From Pseudoneurospora amorphoporcata (Eukaryota > Ascomycota > Sordariomycetes > Sordariales > Sordariaceae): DNA of 64,000 nucleotides. A program made the position numbers and the translations under genes. Position 1 is the first letter of the stretch, and every line of letters begins with the position of its first letter. The notes under the pieces were generated by a model. That model saw nothing but the letters and a program-made list of their open reading frames with translations. It had not been told where the DNA came from and made no database searches. The DNA lies in contig MU859145.1 in NCBI GenBank assembly GCA_033297205.1, forward strand, positions 1 through 64,000, written 5' to 3'. Of this stretch, positions 1-10,734 are shown one piece after another.

Positions 1-2344
1 CCCCGGCCCCCCCCCCCCCCGCCCGAAACTAGGATATGGCGCAAGGACTTACCGAGGATGTACTCGTATGGTATTACCCAACCATGACACGAGAATCAAG
101 TGTCCTCTTGAGCTTGGCCCGAATCAGCTCTGAGTAGTCTAAGGACCTAAAAACCAAAGAATGAGTGTGATAGGGTAGAAAAGCCGTGTGATATAGGTGA
201 TGAAGAAAATGCGATCGTGGTGTGGATGTGTTTGAAGTGATACAGAGGTGAGAATGAGTGTGTCGACAAGAATATGGGAAGAACGTGGAAGAGGGCAGTT
301 CAAGTAGGCCACTCGCCCGCTCCGGGGGGCAATGGGAAGCCGAGGCGATTGGTTTGAGTATGGACTGCCCTGGTCTCTTGAGAGTGACAGAAAACAGAAG
401 TACAGTTGACTTCCTGTGACGGGTGAAGGATACGCACTAGGCAGATGTTGGCCTATGTATTTTCTGAACGCGCGCTTCGGTGGTCAGTGCTGAAGCGTCG
501 AGCAACGTACCCAACCCAGTGGTCGTTGAATTACGACGAGTGGTACTGGACGAATGCTGTCCGGGTCCATTGGTTGGGAAAGGTCGCGACAAGACGATGA
601 TGTTCCTCGCAGTGATGGGATGCTGTGATCGCAGAGAATGCCAAGCTTGTTCCAGAGAAAAGGTGTTTCTAAGACGGGCCGATGCGCAAAAGAGCAAGCC
701 AGACGTGTGTTGTACTCGAATGGTCTGGTATTTTTTTGCGACAACTCGACAAGCTAGGAGGACGTGAAGGGCTGGACTCGAATCCTCGAAGGTCGAAGTT
801 GTACCTTTGTACCTTGGGCCACCCAGTCACCGAGGGGTACCGACGGGAAAGCTTGGGGGTTTCGACAAACGCAGGTTCGGCGCCGCGAGAGGTGGACACT
901 TGTGGGTGCCCTGCGACGGTCCGTAATGACGAGAATTTCGAATGCAAAAGCAGCTGGAAAAGGTTAGCATATGTGAGATACGGGAGAAATGCAGACGGCA
1001 GGCATGTATGCGACATCAGGCAGTAGTACCGGTACCTACCCCGACTTCTCAACATTTGATGGCTCGACAGGATCCAGGGTTTGTCCGTCCCAGCTCATCC
1101 GGGCGACATCTAGTACTGGTACCTAGGTGTCCAAGACATCGAGATACATGGTAGCCTAGACCGAAGGCAGCACCAGAAGAAAACTCGAGTGAAGGGTACC
1201 TTAGTGGGGGGGCCATGGAGGCGGGAAGGGAGAAGATGGGATGAAAGGACTGGAATCGCGGCATGTTGGGCTGCCTTCCAAGGTTGATCGTTGCAGGTTC
1301 AGTGTGTCTCCGTCGCAGGTGGTTGGAGGTTCATTGCACTTGACGGCATCTGATCAGCCTTGCGAAAAAAACAAAAGGGCCTGGGCTTCCTGCTGGGCCC
1401 ATTTTGCGGCAGCCTCTGGGCAGCAATGCACCAGGAGGAAATGAATGGGTGGAATGTGATGTTGAACTGGAAAGGGAACGAGAGATGTGATTCGTGCATG
1501 GTAGAACTAGAAAATACGCAGATACAAGAATTCCTCAGAGGGCCCCTGCCTGCCAGAGGCCGCAGCGCCCCCGCGCCTGCAAACGCGGCAGTGCCTTAGG
1601 TAATGGGGAAGGCGCAACCCTCGACGGGAGATCATTGTGGGCGGGCGGGACGGTAGTATGGAGGCCTACCGCTGCATGGATACCCTGAGGATACCACCTA
1701 AAATTCCCATTTTCCAGTGGGGAGAGTGCTGCAAGAGGCCTGACCCGACCCACCCCCGCCGTACGGCTCGGAACCCCGCAAATGGCCCGGGATCCGGAGA
1801 GGAGACGACGGCACCCTCTTGGCCCTGACCAGTCACTTTCCTCTTTTACACGACATGATACAAGTATGCTCTCCGCCAAGGACTCGAGTCGTCGGGACGG
1901 CATCGTTTTTCAACATTGCGGTCCAAGTGACGTTAGAACCCAGCTTAGATGGTTTCCAAACTCCAAAGTGTGGTCCCAACACAGCTTCAATTCTCCGTCA
2001 CTCCATCACTGGAAATTCGACCATGGGCTAACGCAATGGGAACATTAGGTCTTCTTGGTCTGATATTCGTCACCGAACTGTTTCCTAATTCCTGTCATGA
2101 AACCCGAAAAGGCGCCATTTCCATTGGCCCTCGAAACCCTGGAACCTTTCGCGCAGATTCCTCCCGGATTCTTGTCATCAGCGCTCACAATGGACTTTGC
2201 CCGCGGCCCTCAGACCATCCGTTAAGCGGCATGGTTTTTCCCAACCCGAATCTTAATTCCTCCTTTTCCCTTTTGTTCACTTCTGATCCCTTTCCCTCCA
2301 TTTCCCCATGTGCATAATGTAATGGCCAATCCTCCTTGAACTTA
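1..2344. other. Gene-free stretch at window start
   Basis: No recognisable gene is seen. The window opens with a nearly pure C run (about positions 1-24). All open frames here are short, overlap one another on both strands and lack a familiar domain, so they look like chance frames. Two similar near-palindromic 17-mers built around GGTACC lie near 1023 and 1111. A promoter or untranslated region of a gene outside the window cannot be excluded. Confidence 0.5.
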
Positions 2345-2593
2345 TTACTTCTTTGCCATGGAATCGGCGTTCTTGGCCATGGTAGCCCACCGGGATGCCT
2401 CTGATGAGGCGTAGCTCTTTACCTTGCTGTCGGTTGAGCTCGAGGCCGTGGAGCTGAATGACTTGCTGACGTCACGGATCTCCGAGGCGTTGGACTTCCA
2501 AGCGGAGGAGCTACTCCCGCTTGAGCCGGACCCGGAACCGGAACCGGAACCGGACCCGGAGGTGTAGGAGCTGTAACCGGTATAGGAAGACAT
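2345..2593 (-). CDS. Small Ser/Gly-rich hypothetical protein (82 aa)
   Basis: Single-exon frame from the ATG at 2593 to a stop at 2345, giving 82 residues. The N-terminal third is Tyr/Ser-rich and runs into a (GS)n tract encoded by an imperfect repeat of CCGGAA/CCGGAC (about 2527-2562), followed by a stretch of Ser and Thr with regularly spaced Lys and Ala. It ends in two lysines. No signal peptide, membrane segment or catalytic motif is visible. The low-complexity, polar and probably amphipathic C-terminal half resembles small stress or conidiation-associated fungal proteins in composition only. I do not recognise a family. The longer upstream frame is not used because the ATG at 2593 begins the part with consistent composition. 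Confidence 0.55.
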   Translation of the reverse strand: MSSYTGYSSYTSGSGSGSGSGSGSSGSSSSAWKSNASEIRDVSKSFSSTASSSTDSKVKSYASSEASRWATMAKNADSMAKK

Positions 2594-3240
2594 CTTGTTT
2601 TGTCTGATGGACGGACTTTTTGGGTCTAAGCTCAAAATATGGACCGGACTTAGGCATCGGTTAGTCATTCCATACATGTTGACGCCATGAGGAGTTAAGG
2701 GAAGAAGGGGTGCCATGGAAGGTTGTTACTACTGACTCCTGCCTTGTGATGATGGGAGAGGTGGGACTGGCGATAACGGGCTTTGTGGTTGATTTCTAGT
2801 GTTGAGTTTGCTTAGTGGTACCAATGTTCGATGGTGCTGATGGATACATCTAGGAAAAGCCTCGAGAGGTGGAGGTCTACTATCTCTTATACCGCCACTG
2901 GTGGACGCAAGATTGATTCCATCCTCATCGACATTGCTAACCCTGACCCCTAAAACATTGATAGTTCAACCGCAATATGAAGCGCGACAAACGGACGTTG
3001 AGGTTCTAGCCAATATAGTATCACGACCGCCTTTTCATAGCATAATTGGGGTGTCCAACATAAGAAATGTCGGTAGGAAGTTGAGGATGGATGAGTATAC
3101 CGCTTCGGTAGGTAAGATTCTCTCCGTTGGTAACCCATGAAACCATCACAGCAGTCCATGAATCAAGATGGAACTCCAAGCGCTATCTTGATATTCTCGG
3201 AGAGGTCAAAGCCACAAACACCGAGTGGCTGGCCCCGTCC
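2594..3240. other. Intergenic, no gene seen
   Basis: Contains the upstream region of the small Ser/Gly-rich gene and the region downstream of the monooxygenase stop codon. Only short overlapping frames without domains are present. Confidence 0.5.
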
Positions 3241-5340
3241 TCAATCATCCATCCTCGTGTCATACTTCTCCGCGTATTCGCTCACAATGTCCTTGTAGTC
3301 ATCGAGTCCATACGGCTCAGTCATTTCCGCCAACCAGCTTCTCTTCCGGTGAACCTTCAACCCCAGATCACCAAGCATCAAGTCGATATACGGCAACGCA
3401 TCAAACACAAAGTCCGGGAACTGGTGTCCATGGCCCGCCGGATATCGCCACTTCCCAAATCGCGCTTGGAGAACTGTCTCGTACCTCACCTCCTCCATCG
3501 TCTTTCCCTTTGCACCCATTTTTCCTTCCTTGAGCTTCGTCTTCCCGCCAAGCATGGCTTTCCTGGACGGCATCACGCTTGGAGGCAGCTTATCGTCAAG
3601 AAACGCGGAGATCCAGAGCGCCTGGGGATACGTGGATAACCCAGAAGAGAAGCTTGAGAAATAACCGATGAACGCAGTATCCCTCATTACTAGAAACCGC
3701 GGTGAAGGCGGTACCATGAACCGATACAATGTCCAGGGGGCTCGGTGGGGCTGTTGGGGGTTGGTCTCGTTGCTCGTTGATAGGCCTTCTGTGTCCGTCA
3801 TGGGCTTGTACTTTCTGTTGATGACGGGTTGGTTACGAAGTCGCGGGAACTTCGAAAGGATCTCTTCATCTGCTCGGGCCACCATCTCGTCCGTAAACAG
3901 AGGCTCAGCGTCACCGCCTTCCGGGAAATGGGGCAGCCCCAGCTCCTTCTCGATACCCCCTGGGAGAAACTTCATAGGCGGCACGTGTTTCCAACCCGTG
4001 ACACAGCACAGCGCCTCGGTCGCCAGCTTGGATCCGTTAGACAGGTGCACCATTTTAGGCGACAACTTCGTGATGTCGGCAATGTGGATGCTGACGGTGC
4101 CGTTGCGGATGAGATCGAAAAAGTCGGTTGGAAAGTTGAGGATGGAAAAGCTGGAGGCAACGAACATGGCCGGCGCCCATGGCTCGAGCTTCTTAATCTC
4201 CTGGTGTGAACTGTACTTGTTGATCGTCTTCACATCGTTGCCCAAAGCCCACCAGAAAGCGTTGGTGATCGCCCGCCCGATGGCTGTTCCGTGCCAGAAT
4301 CTCCGGATTAGCGAATAACCATCGGCGGCTCCCCAGATGCATGGTGAAAACCATGTCAGGATGCGAGTGTCTGTCTCATCAAAATGGTGGTCAGCGTTTG
4401 ACAGACTTCATTGCCAAAGTTGTCACCGGCCGCTGTTTGGTCTGTGTGATGCTGGGGCTACTTACGAACAAGCGCCTCCAACCATAACTTGAAAGGCGTC
4501 ACGAAACTCGGCGTCATCCACGCCGGTCCATGTCCGCTCTCTGCGTTTCCACCGCATCAGTTAGCTAACTGTCCTCTCTTCCCAGGCCCCAATTGCTCGA
4601 CATACCTCGAATAACCCAATCAACCTTGACCCCCTTCGACGCATACGCATAAACCGCATCCCAAGCGCTCTTCGTCCCCCCCAGCACCGTAACAACCTTT
4701 GCACTCTCCAACGTCCCCTCATACTTTTTCAACTCCTTGCCATGAAACAACGGCGCCCCAAACTCCTCCTCCCCCTTGAAATCCGGCAAGAAAGCCTCAG
4801 ACGTGAGTCCAGTAGCCAACACCATCTTTTTCGCAAACACCTTCTTCTTTTCTCCTCCGCCAGGACATTCCACAGTCAACACCCACCCACCCTCTGCCCC
4901 GTCCTGATGCTCAGCCTCCAACACAGTATGCCTCAGACGGACCTTATCCTTGATCCCAAATGCTTCAGCGTAGCTGGTCAGGTATTTGTGCATCACGGGG
5001 CCCGTCATGTACTCCCCCGGCTTGACGCCGAACGTTTGGGGGTCCATGGGGTAATCGAGGTATTCGTAGGTGCCCTTGAGGTTGTTGGTGCGCAGGCCGT
5101 CGTAGAGCCGTTCTTGGGCCCAGACGCCGCCGATGGTCGAGGCTTTGTCGAAGATGGCGAGGGTGGAGGTGGGGTGGAATTGGTGGTGGGTTTTGGCCAT
5201 GGCGAGGCCAAAGAGGCCTGTTTTTTTTTTGGAGGGAAGAGAGTTGTTAGTAGGTAGATATCGTTGGCGGGTTGTATGGGGAGGTGAAAATGGGACCTAC
5301 CTGAACCGATGATCACTAGGTCGATAGTTTCCATGTTCAT
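3241..5340 (-). CDS. FAD-dependent monooxygenase (FMO/FAD-binding type), 4 exons, 618 aa
   Basis: Exons by splice consensus: 5340-5301, 5217-4606, 4540-4466 and 4370-3241; 1857 nt, closing exactly in frame. The N-terminus has a dinucleotide-binding fold, IDLVIIGSGLFG (residues 6-17, GxGxxG), split by intron 1. A GGVW motif and the segment YEYLDYPMDP follow, as in fungal flavin monooxygenases. The second nucleotide-binding site reads LGGTKSAWD, where the usual first glycine pair is GxGxSA; it is preceded by FHGKEL, reminiscent of the FMO identifying region. The segment IRESGHGPAWM is formed across intron 2. These enzymes oxidise small molecules using NADPH, FAD and O2, but the substrate cannot be read from sequence. 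Its neighbours are not a clear biosynthetic cluster. The start is the first ATG; a second lies two codons later. Confidence 0.85.
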
Positions 5341-6425
5341 GGTCGCGTATCCAGACGGGTGATTATGAGGTCCTCCGCTGGACTGAGGTCGTCTTTCTGA
5401 CTTTCCACTTTCCGTCCCCTCTTTTCAGGAACAACAAAATCTGAAGAACAGATTCTGTCCCCCAGAATCAGGATCAAGGAGCCATCTTATCGTATCATCA
5501 CCCCTGAGATCCCCTCAATCCTCCAAAGCTACCCCCACGATCACCCCCTTGGCAAAGCTACCGAACGGCAAAGATAGACAGTCAATCTTTCACATGTACG
5601 TAAACCACCAGAGCATTCGCCTCTGTATGGACCCCTGTTGTGTCGCCCTGTGTGGTAGCATCGCATGCTGACATGCTTCTCTTCCGAAGGGCACATCACA
5701 CCTGGTTTGTTCGTTAGCGCGGGGCTTTACGACTCACTCTGCGCAACTCAACCACTATTCCACCAATTTTTATGGAAGAACTTGGTATCAGCCAGATGCG
5801 TTTCGGGCGCTTTATATATATTATCCAACTTTTCGTTGCGAATGTGCTTGTTCCGTTGTTTTTCTGGATATTTTTGCAGACCCTTGTCGCAGGAATCGCG
5901 CTAACAAACAAGCCAGCATTGATGTGAACCTACCGAAGCGAGCAAAGTTCTGCAACCCCTCCTACATACCCCGGCAACTAAATGATCATGAACGAGCTTC
6001 CCGATTCTGGTGCTCTGGTCCGGTGAATGAGATTGAGATGGTCGAGTTGGACACGGGTATATATCTCTTGACCGATATCATCGAGGTGTTGGTTATCAGG
6101 AAGTTGGAAGTTCCAATTTGCTAATCGCTTGCGACTTGTCAAGTACGGTTCCTGCATTGGCGTCCATTGCACCTGCAACACCCCTGTCGCCGTGGCATTA
6201 TGCGCATACGGGGGGACCAGGCCAGGTGGACACTCGGCAATAACAGACGCATATAAAAAGAAGATGAGAATTGTAGCTAGCAGGTATAGTTATGGACCCA
6301 ATAGCTTCAAATTAATACAAGCTTTTAGTATTTCGGGCCTGTCGTTGGCGGAAACTTGAAGTGTCGATGTCAGTTCAACCCTAACCCTCCACGTCAACTG
6401 CAAACTCTCATATCCCTCATTGCTA
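5341..6425. other. Intergenic, upstream of the monooxygenase
   Basis: No gene recognised. A short AT-rich patch with a TATATA run occurs near 5811-5822. The stretch should include the promoter of the leftward monooxygenase gene and the region downstream of the glycosyltransferase relic. Confidence 0.45.
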
Positions 6426-7076
6426 TCATCCCTTCCGAGCATTGCCGTTCAACAATCGCTTTTCCTCCTCTTTCTCCCATCGGCTTAGCGTGGCTTTTAC
6501 TTTTTCTTGCCCATCGCCCACAGTATCATCACCTTCAGACCCGTCAATCTCCCTCAGGATCATTCTCGCGGCAACTTCCCTTCCCACTTCCGGCCCTCCA
6601 CAAACCTTCGCCAACTCCTTGGCTCTTTCTGCGTATACAGGCCATCTCCCACCTATAATAACATCAAATAGAACGTCTGCCAGCTCCTACGAATTGCACA
6701 ACTTGTTGCTGTTTTGTGATGAGTCGGAAGACAAGCGGTTTCCCCAGCGCCCGATGCCAAGGATCTCCACTCGGCGAGCAAAATCGTAGCAGTCCATCCA
6801 TGGAGGAAGGATGACTTGGGGAATACCAGCGCTGGAGATGACTGCGGTTAGTATCGGCACCATTGTTCGAGTAGATATGGAGACAAGTACTTACCAGACT
6901 GTTTCTAGAAACGAGTTGGCGCCTCCGTGGTGGACAGCGCAGACCAAGTTGCCGCTTTGCAAGATTGATGTGGGCTCAGCTTGAAACCAGTCAACTATTC
7001 GAACGGTACCAGACGCAATATCCGGGCCGAGTATCGAAAGCGGAAGGTGGGGTGCTTCTCCCGAAAGAGAGATCAC
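6426..7076 (-). pseudogene. UDP-glycosyltransferase relic (C-terminal part)
   Basis: Minus-strand translation gives the donor-site region of a UDP-glycosyltransferase: AVHHGGANSFLETV, then AGIPQVILPPWMDCYDFARR and GIGRWGN, then ELADVLFDVIIGGRWPVY, VCGGPEVGREVAARMI and a Lys/Glu-rich tail ending at 6426. The HHGGANSF and PxWMDCYDFARR blocks are the family's UDP-sugar binding signature. An intron with donor GTAAGT (from about 6894) and an acceptor before the AGIPQ block restores the frame. An in-frame TAG at 6689-6687 then lies between CNS and ELADV, and no normal-looking intron removes it. Upstream of 7076 the minus frames contain several stops, and I could not assemble a credible N-terminal acceptor domain, although fragments may reach about 7.9 kb. 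I read this as a decayed gene; an unusual exon structure is the alternative. Confidence 0.65.
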
Positions 7077-9240
7077 ACCAAATCCATACTGCTTCCGAGA
7101 CTCAATGCTGGCTCGTTACGGCGGCATAGTGGTCATGTTGTGTGTTCCTTATCGGCCTTCCGGAAATGACGATGGTATCATCAGAGAGTGATGGAAGATC
7201 CAATGATGTTCGTTGTTGGGACCCAGATAGAACTCGCCAAGGTAGCCGCATCTCGACAAGCGATCAGCTTGCATGGTAAGTAAGACGCCAGCCGTCGGTC
7301 CGGTCTCTGTCAATGATGGCATCAGGTAGTTGGAGTAGACGGAGCGTAGGAGAAGGGTGCAATCTTTCATCTACAGGCTTTCGGTCTGATCGGGGTGCCG
7401 GGAGACGAGGTGGTGATCTGTGCCGCTCGGTCATATAAGGGCATTCCGGCTAAAGGCATCGATAGCGACACCATCAATTAGACACACGAAACAAGATATA
7501 GACACATACTGCCAGGGTACGAACCTGGCTGGGGTTTGCGGCCTTTGGAAGATCTCCAATAGTTCCGCGAGCATGATCGTAACATCCTAACGCGCCGGAC
7601 ACTGGTGCGGTCTAGAACTTGATGTGTGTAACAATGAACAACCTGGTTTGCCGGGACAGTGAGAAATCAATAGACCAACGGCTGCCGCCCCTTGTTAGCC
7701 AGCTCATCTATGGGGAAGCTTGATTTGCGGGAGTCCGAAAACATAGCCAAGGAACGCACGAAGTAAGAGATGTAACCTGCCATTCGATGCTGCTTTTCGG
7801 ATCCTGCCTAAATCGTGGACGATGTTGATCGTCGTTGACTCGATCCAGCTGATGGTATTCGGTACGACGGTTGTGTTTCCGATTGTAGATTGCAGGTTCC
7901 TTCTCGTCAGTGACTTTTCTCATCGCAATCCTTCCACTTCGGTGACAGTGCCCGTTGGTCGAAGACGCGGTTTCTCAAGATTGATGCTGTAAACTTGGCG
8001 GGCGTACGAGGAAAAGTCGAAATCAAGCGAACAGGCGTTCATTATTCTCTTCCGACTTTGCGATGGTTTCTCGACCAAGAAGCTACGCCAGAGGAGAAAA
8101 CTTTCAATTGCGATGTTGGTGATCGGTCGAACTTTCCTCGCATGGCTCTGCCACAGTCGTGTTGGAAATACACAGGCTATGAGTTGTGCACTAACAGCAC
8201 GCAGGTGACAGCAACAAGCTTGGATGAAGTTACCACATTTAAAAACTCAGAAACTGCTGCAAAACTGGCTTTCAGCTCTTTTTAACTTTCCTTATTTTGT
8301 CCGGTATCTTGTTCGGACCAGAAACTGGAAATTGTGGGAAACCGGATGGAAGTTGTCGACAAGCCTACTGTTAGTGCACAACCGCATTTCATTTTCATCA
8401 GTCATCACAACCGTGGAGCGCTCAGCACTCACTGTCGCGGCAGGTGACAAACGATTACGTGCGGGTGCGGCTGCAAGCATGCCGCTCTTTCCACTTTAAG
8501 GCACCTTATTGAACACGCAATTTCCCTTTCACAACTCTGGTTTAAAAATGGCGAAATAACCTCTTTCAACAGCCCGGTAATCGTCTGGTAAAAAAACAAT
8601 TTGTGTTCCTGGGAAGGGCATCTCCAACACCCGATCCCAAAGCACCACCTAATGATTTCAGATAAACTGTTGCCAAGAACGCCCAGCAAAATCCAACCAA
8701 TCATCTGCTCTCTTCTGTCCCAATTGGGCAGTGTCAAGGAGTCCGTCCAGGCCTTCGCAGATGTTCCACCGGCTGAGTGGAGTCGTTCGACCATGTCCAA
8801 CTCGCCCAACTCAAGTTGAACGACATGGTATAAGTATTTGTGCAGAGGCTGCAGAGGAAAATTCACAGCATAGGCTGCGCATGCCAACAACAGCCTGTCG
8901 AAAGCTCCCCCGGCAGTCTAGGACAACTGAGTGCAAGTGTAAGGGAGTCTTTGCCGGCCTAGAAGTCCCAACACGACTACCCCAACTACCCCAACAGGGC
9001 TTTATAAGGAGATTAACCTACAGACCTTTCAACCTGCAGAGGCACTACTCCAAAGCAAACTTTGGGGACTTTGGTCAAGCAGTCAGTGGTACTGCTTTGC
9101 ATATCACTTCGACTAAACGTTGTGGGTTCAACTCCCATCTTGTAACTATCCCAATGCCGGTTGGTTGTAGTTGCGCGGGTTTAGACCGCTTGTACGCGTG
9201 AGCTCGTGGAAGTTACAAGTTGATCATTGGCGCCTGATGG
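7077..9240. other. No intact gene; possible N-terminal remains of the glycosyltransferase
   Basis: Minus-strand open pieces (for example 7149-7370, and around 7720-7900 in another frame) are arranged as expected for a broken upstream part of the glycosyltransferase, but carry no diagnostic motif. A 153-codon minus frame at 8429-8890 has no recognised domain and an irregular composition. A B-box-like GGGTTCAACTCCC at about 9124-9136 lacks a matching tRNA fold. Confidence 0.35.
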
Positions 9241-9266
9241 TTTTTTTTTTTTCTTTTTTTTCTTTT
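9241..9266 (+). repeat. Poly-T/pyrimidine tract
   Basis: Homopolymeric T run interrupted by single C residues. It is low complexity and lies between the glycosyltransferase relic and the sugar transporter. Confidence 0.8.
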
Positions 9267-9897
9267 CGTCATCGTCCTTTACCTTTTTGATCTCCCTCCT
9301 TCGTTATTCTACAGCGATGTTGTTGGAAGTACGTGCCTATTACAGTCTGTCACAACAACGGCCCAGGGAATAGAGCCGAAGGTGACAGCCGGTAATACGA
9401 TATCAAGATGATGAAGCTAAGTACATCGGATGGAACGAATGAAGTTTTACATGCGATGACAAGAGCGGTGAGATGAAAGACCAAGGAAGATCCCATCCCA
9501 TAGACAGTGCTTGGCATGTGCCATAAATCTTCCTCTTCCCCCGCCTTTCATCCCCCACTCACCTTTTCATCCCAGGTCAATACCCTCGGTTGCCCATTCA
9601 CAGGTCACTGGCACTCCTTTTCAGGATTTTAGGCTGCCATGATTTCGTCCCTCTTCTTTGGTTACAACATCAACATCAATGATGCGTTCTCTGTTGTCGT
9701 CTTCTTGACCTCCATTGCTTATCGCGCTTCGCCAACTCCCAACCAGCATTACCCAGCCCCTTTTGTAGCCTATGCAGCTCATCTCAGTCGTCACTGTCCT
9801 CCCTCTAGCAGCCTTGGAGGCGACCACGACCAATAAACATCACCCTAGTCGATTTCATCCAGAAGCATCCCCCTTACGCGCAGAGGTTTGCCTCCAC

Positions 9898-10420
9898 TTA
9901 ACCTACCTGCCCTACAAAATCCACTCGGAATAATACTGACGATCCGTTGCCAAGGTGCCTAACAATCTCTAAAATCCCAATGAGGAATATTACGACGAGA
10001 ACGAAGGTGGATATGATGATTCCGACGAGGATGGTCAACTCCTTCGCTGATGACGAAGTTGAAGATGATGATAAGTACTGATTGGTTGGGTTTTTGGTCT
10101 TTGCATCACGATCAACGAAGGGATTCATTTGGAGCAAGCGAGCATTGTTATCTTTATGAATCTTATATTAAAAACTGATGACGAGGAGGGGTACTAACTG
10201 TTGGTGGATACACGGCATTGCAAACGGTGGTAGAAAAAAGAAGCCCGAGCATGAACAGTCCGGTATATGTTGCTAGATTCGCATCAGACCCTTCAAAAGT
10301 AACTTTAAGAAGATATGTATTGTATAAGACGATACGCAGTGTGGCAATCTGAAGAGAAAAAAAACGTTTCACAGTCTGGTTTCGGCATTTTTTTTTCCTA
10401 AGAAACGCCTTTAACATCAA
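9898..10420 (-). other. Possible membrane-protein exons, unrecognised
   Basis: Two minus-strand open blocks each encode a strongly hydrophobic segment: TYTGLFMLGLLFSTTVCNAVY in the upstream block, and LTILVGIIISTFVLVVIFLIG in the downstream block after a Ser-rich linker. They can be joined in phase at a GTTAGT donor (about 10198) and an acceptor near 10162, but the intron would be only about 37 nt, shorter than usual for this genome. No clear ATG begins the upstream block. It may be a relic, exons of a small membrane protein, or chance. It lies downstream of, and in the same orientation as, the sugar transporter. Confidence 0.2.
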
Positions 10421-10734
10421 GCAGAAAGCCTATCCGAAACTGGCAAATACGTGAAAGGACAGATCAAAGGCATGTCAAGATGTAACAGAGGCGTAATATT
10501 GATATATAATGACTTACAAGATGCCTTTATAGGTAATTCAGGAGGAGAGTGTAAGACGTGCGTTCTAAATACCAAGAATCGAGATCGTCGATGTCGCCGC
10601 CAGTCGCTTCATTAGGTAGCGTGACCCCCGAAATTTCATGGTAAACCTCGGCTTGAGTGGCAGACGTCGGCAATCGCGGTGTGAATGTACTATACAACCG
10701 TATTGTAATGGTGCTTGTAGGTAAAACGCCTCGT

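Noticed and set aside
770..790. Second B-box-like motif (GGATTCGAGTCC on the minus strand)
   Set aside because: No adjacent A box, no acceptor pairing.
9074..9150. tRNA-like sequence with B box GGGTTCAACTCCC
   Set aside because: A T-arm can fold, but the anticodon stem and the acceptor stem do not pair; at best a tRNA fragment or SINE-like remnant.
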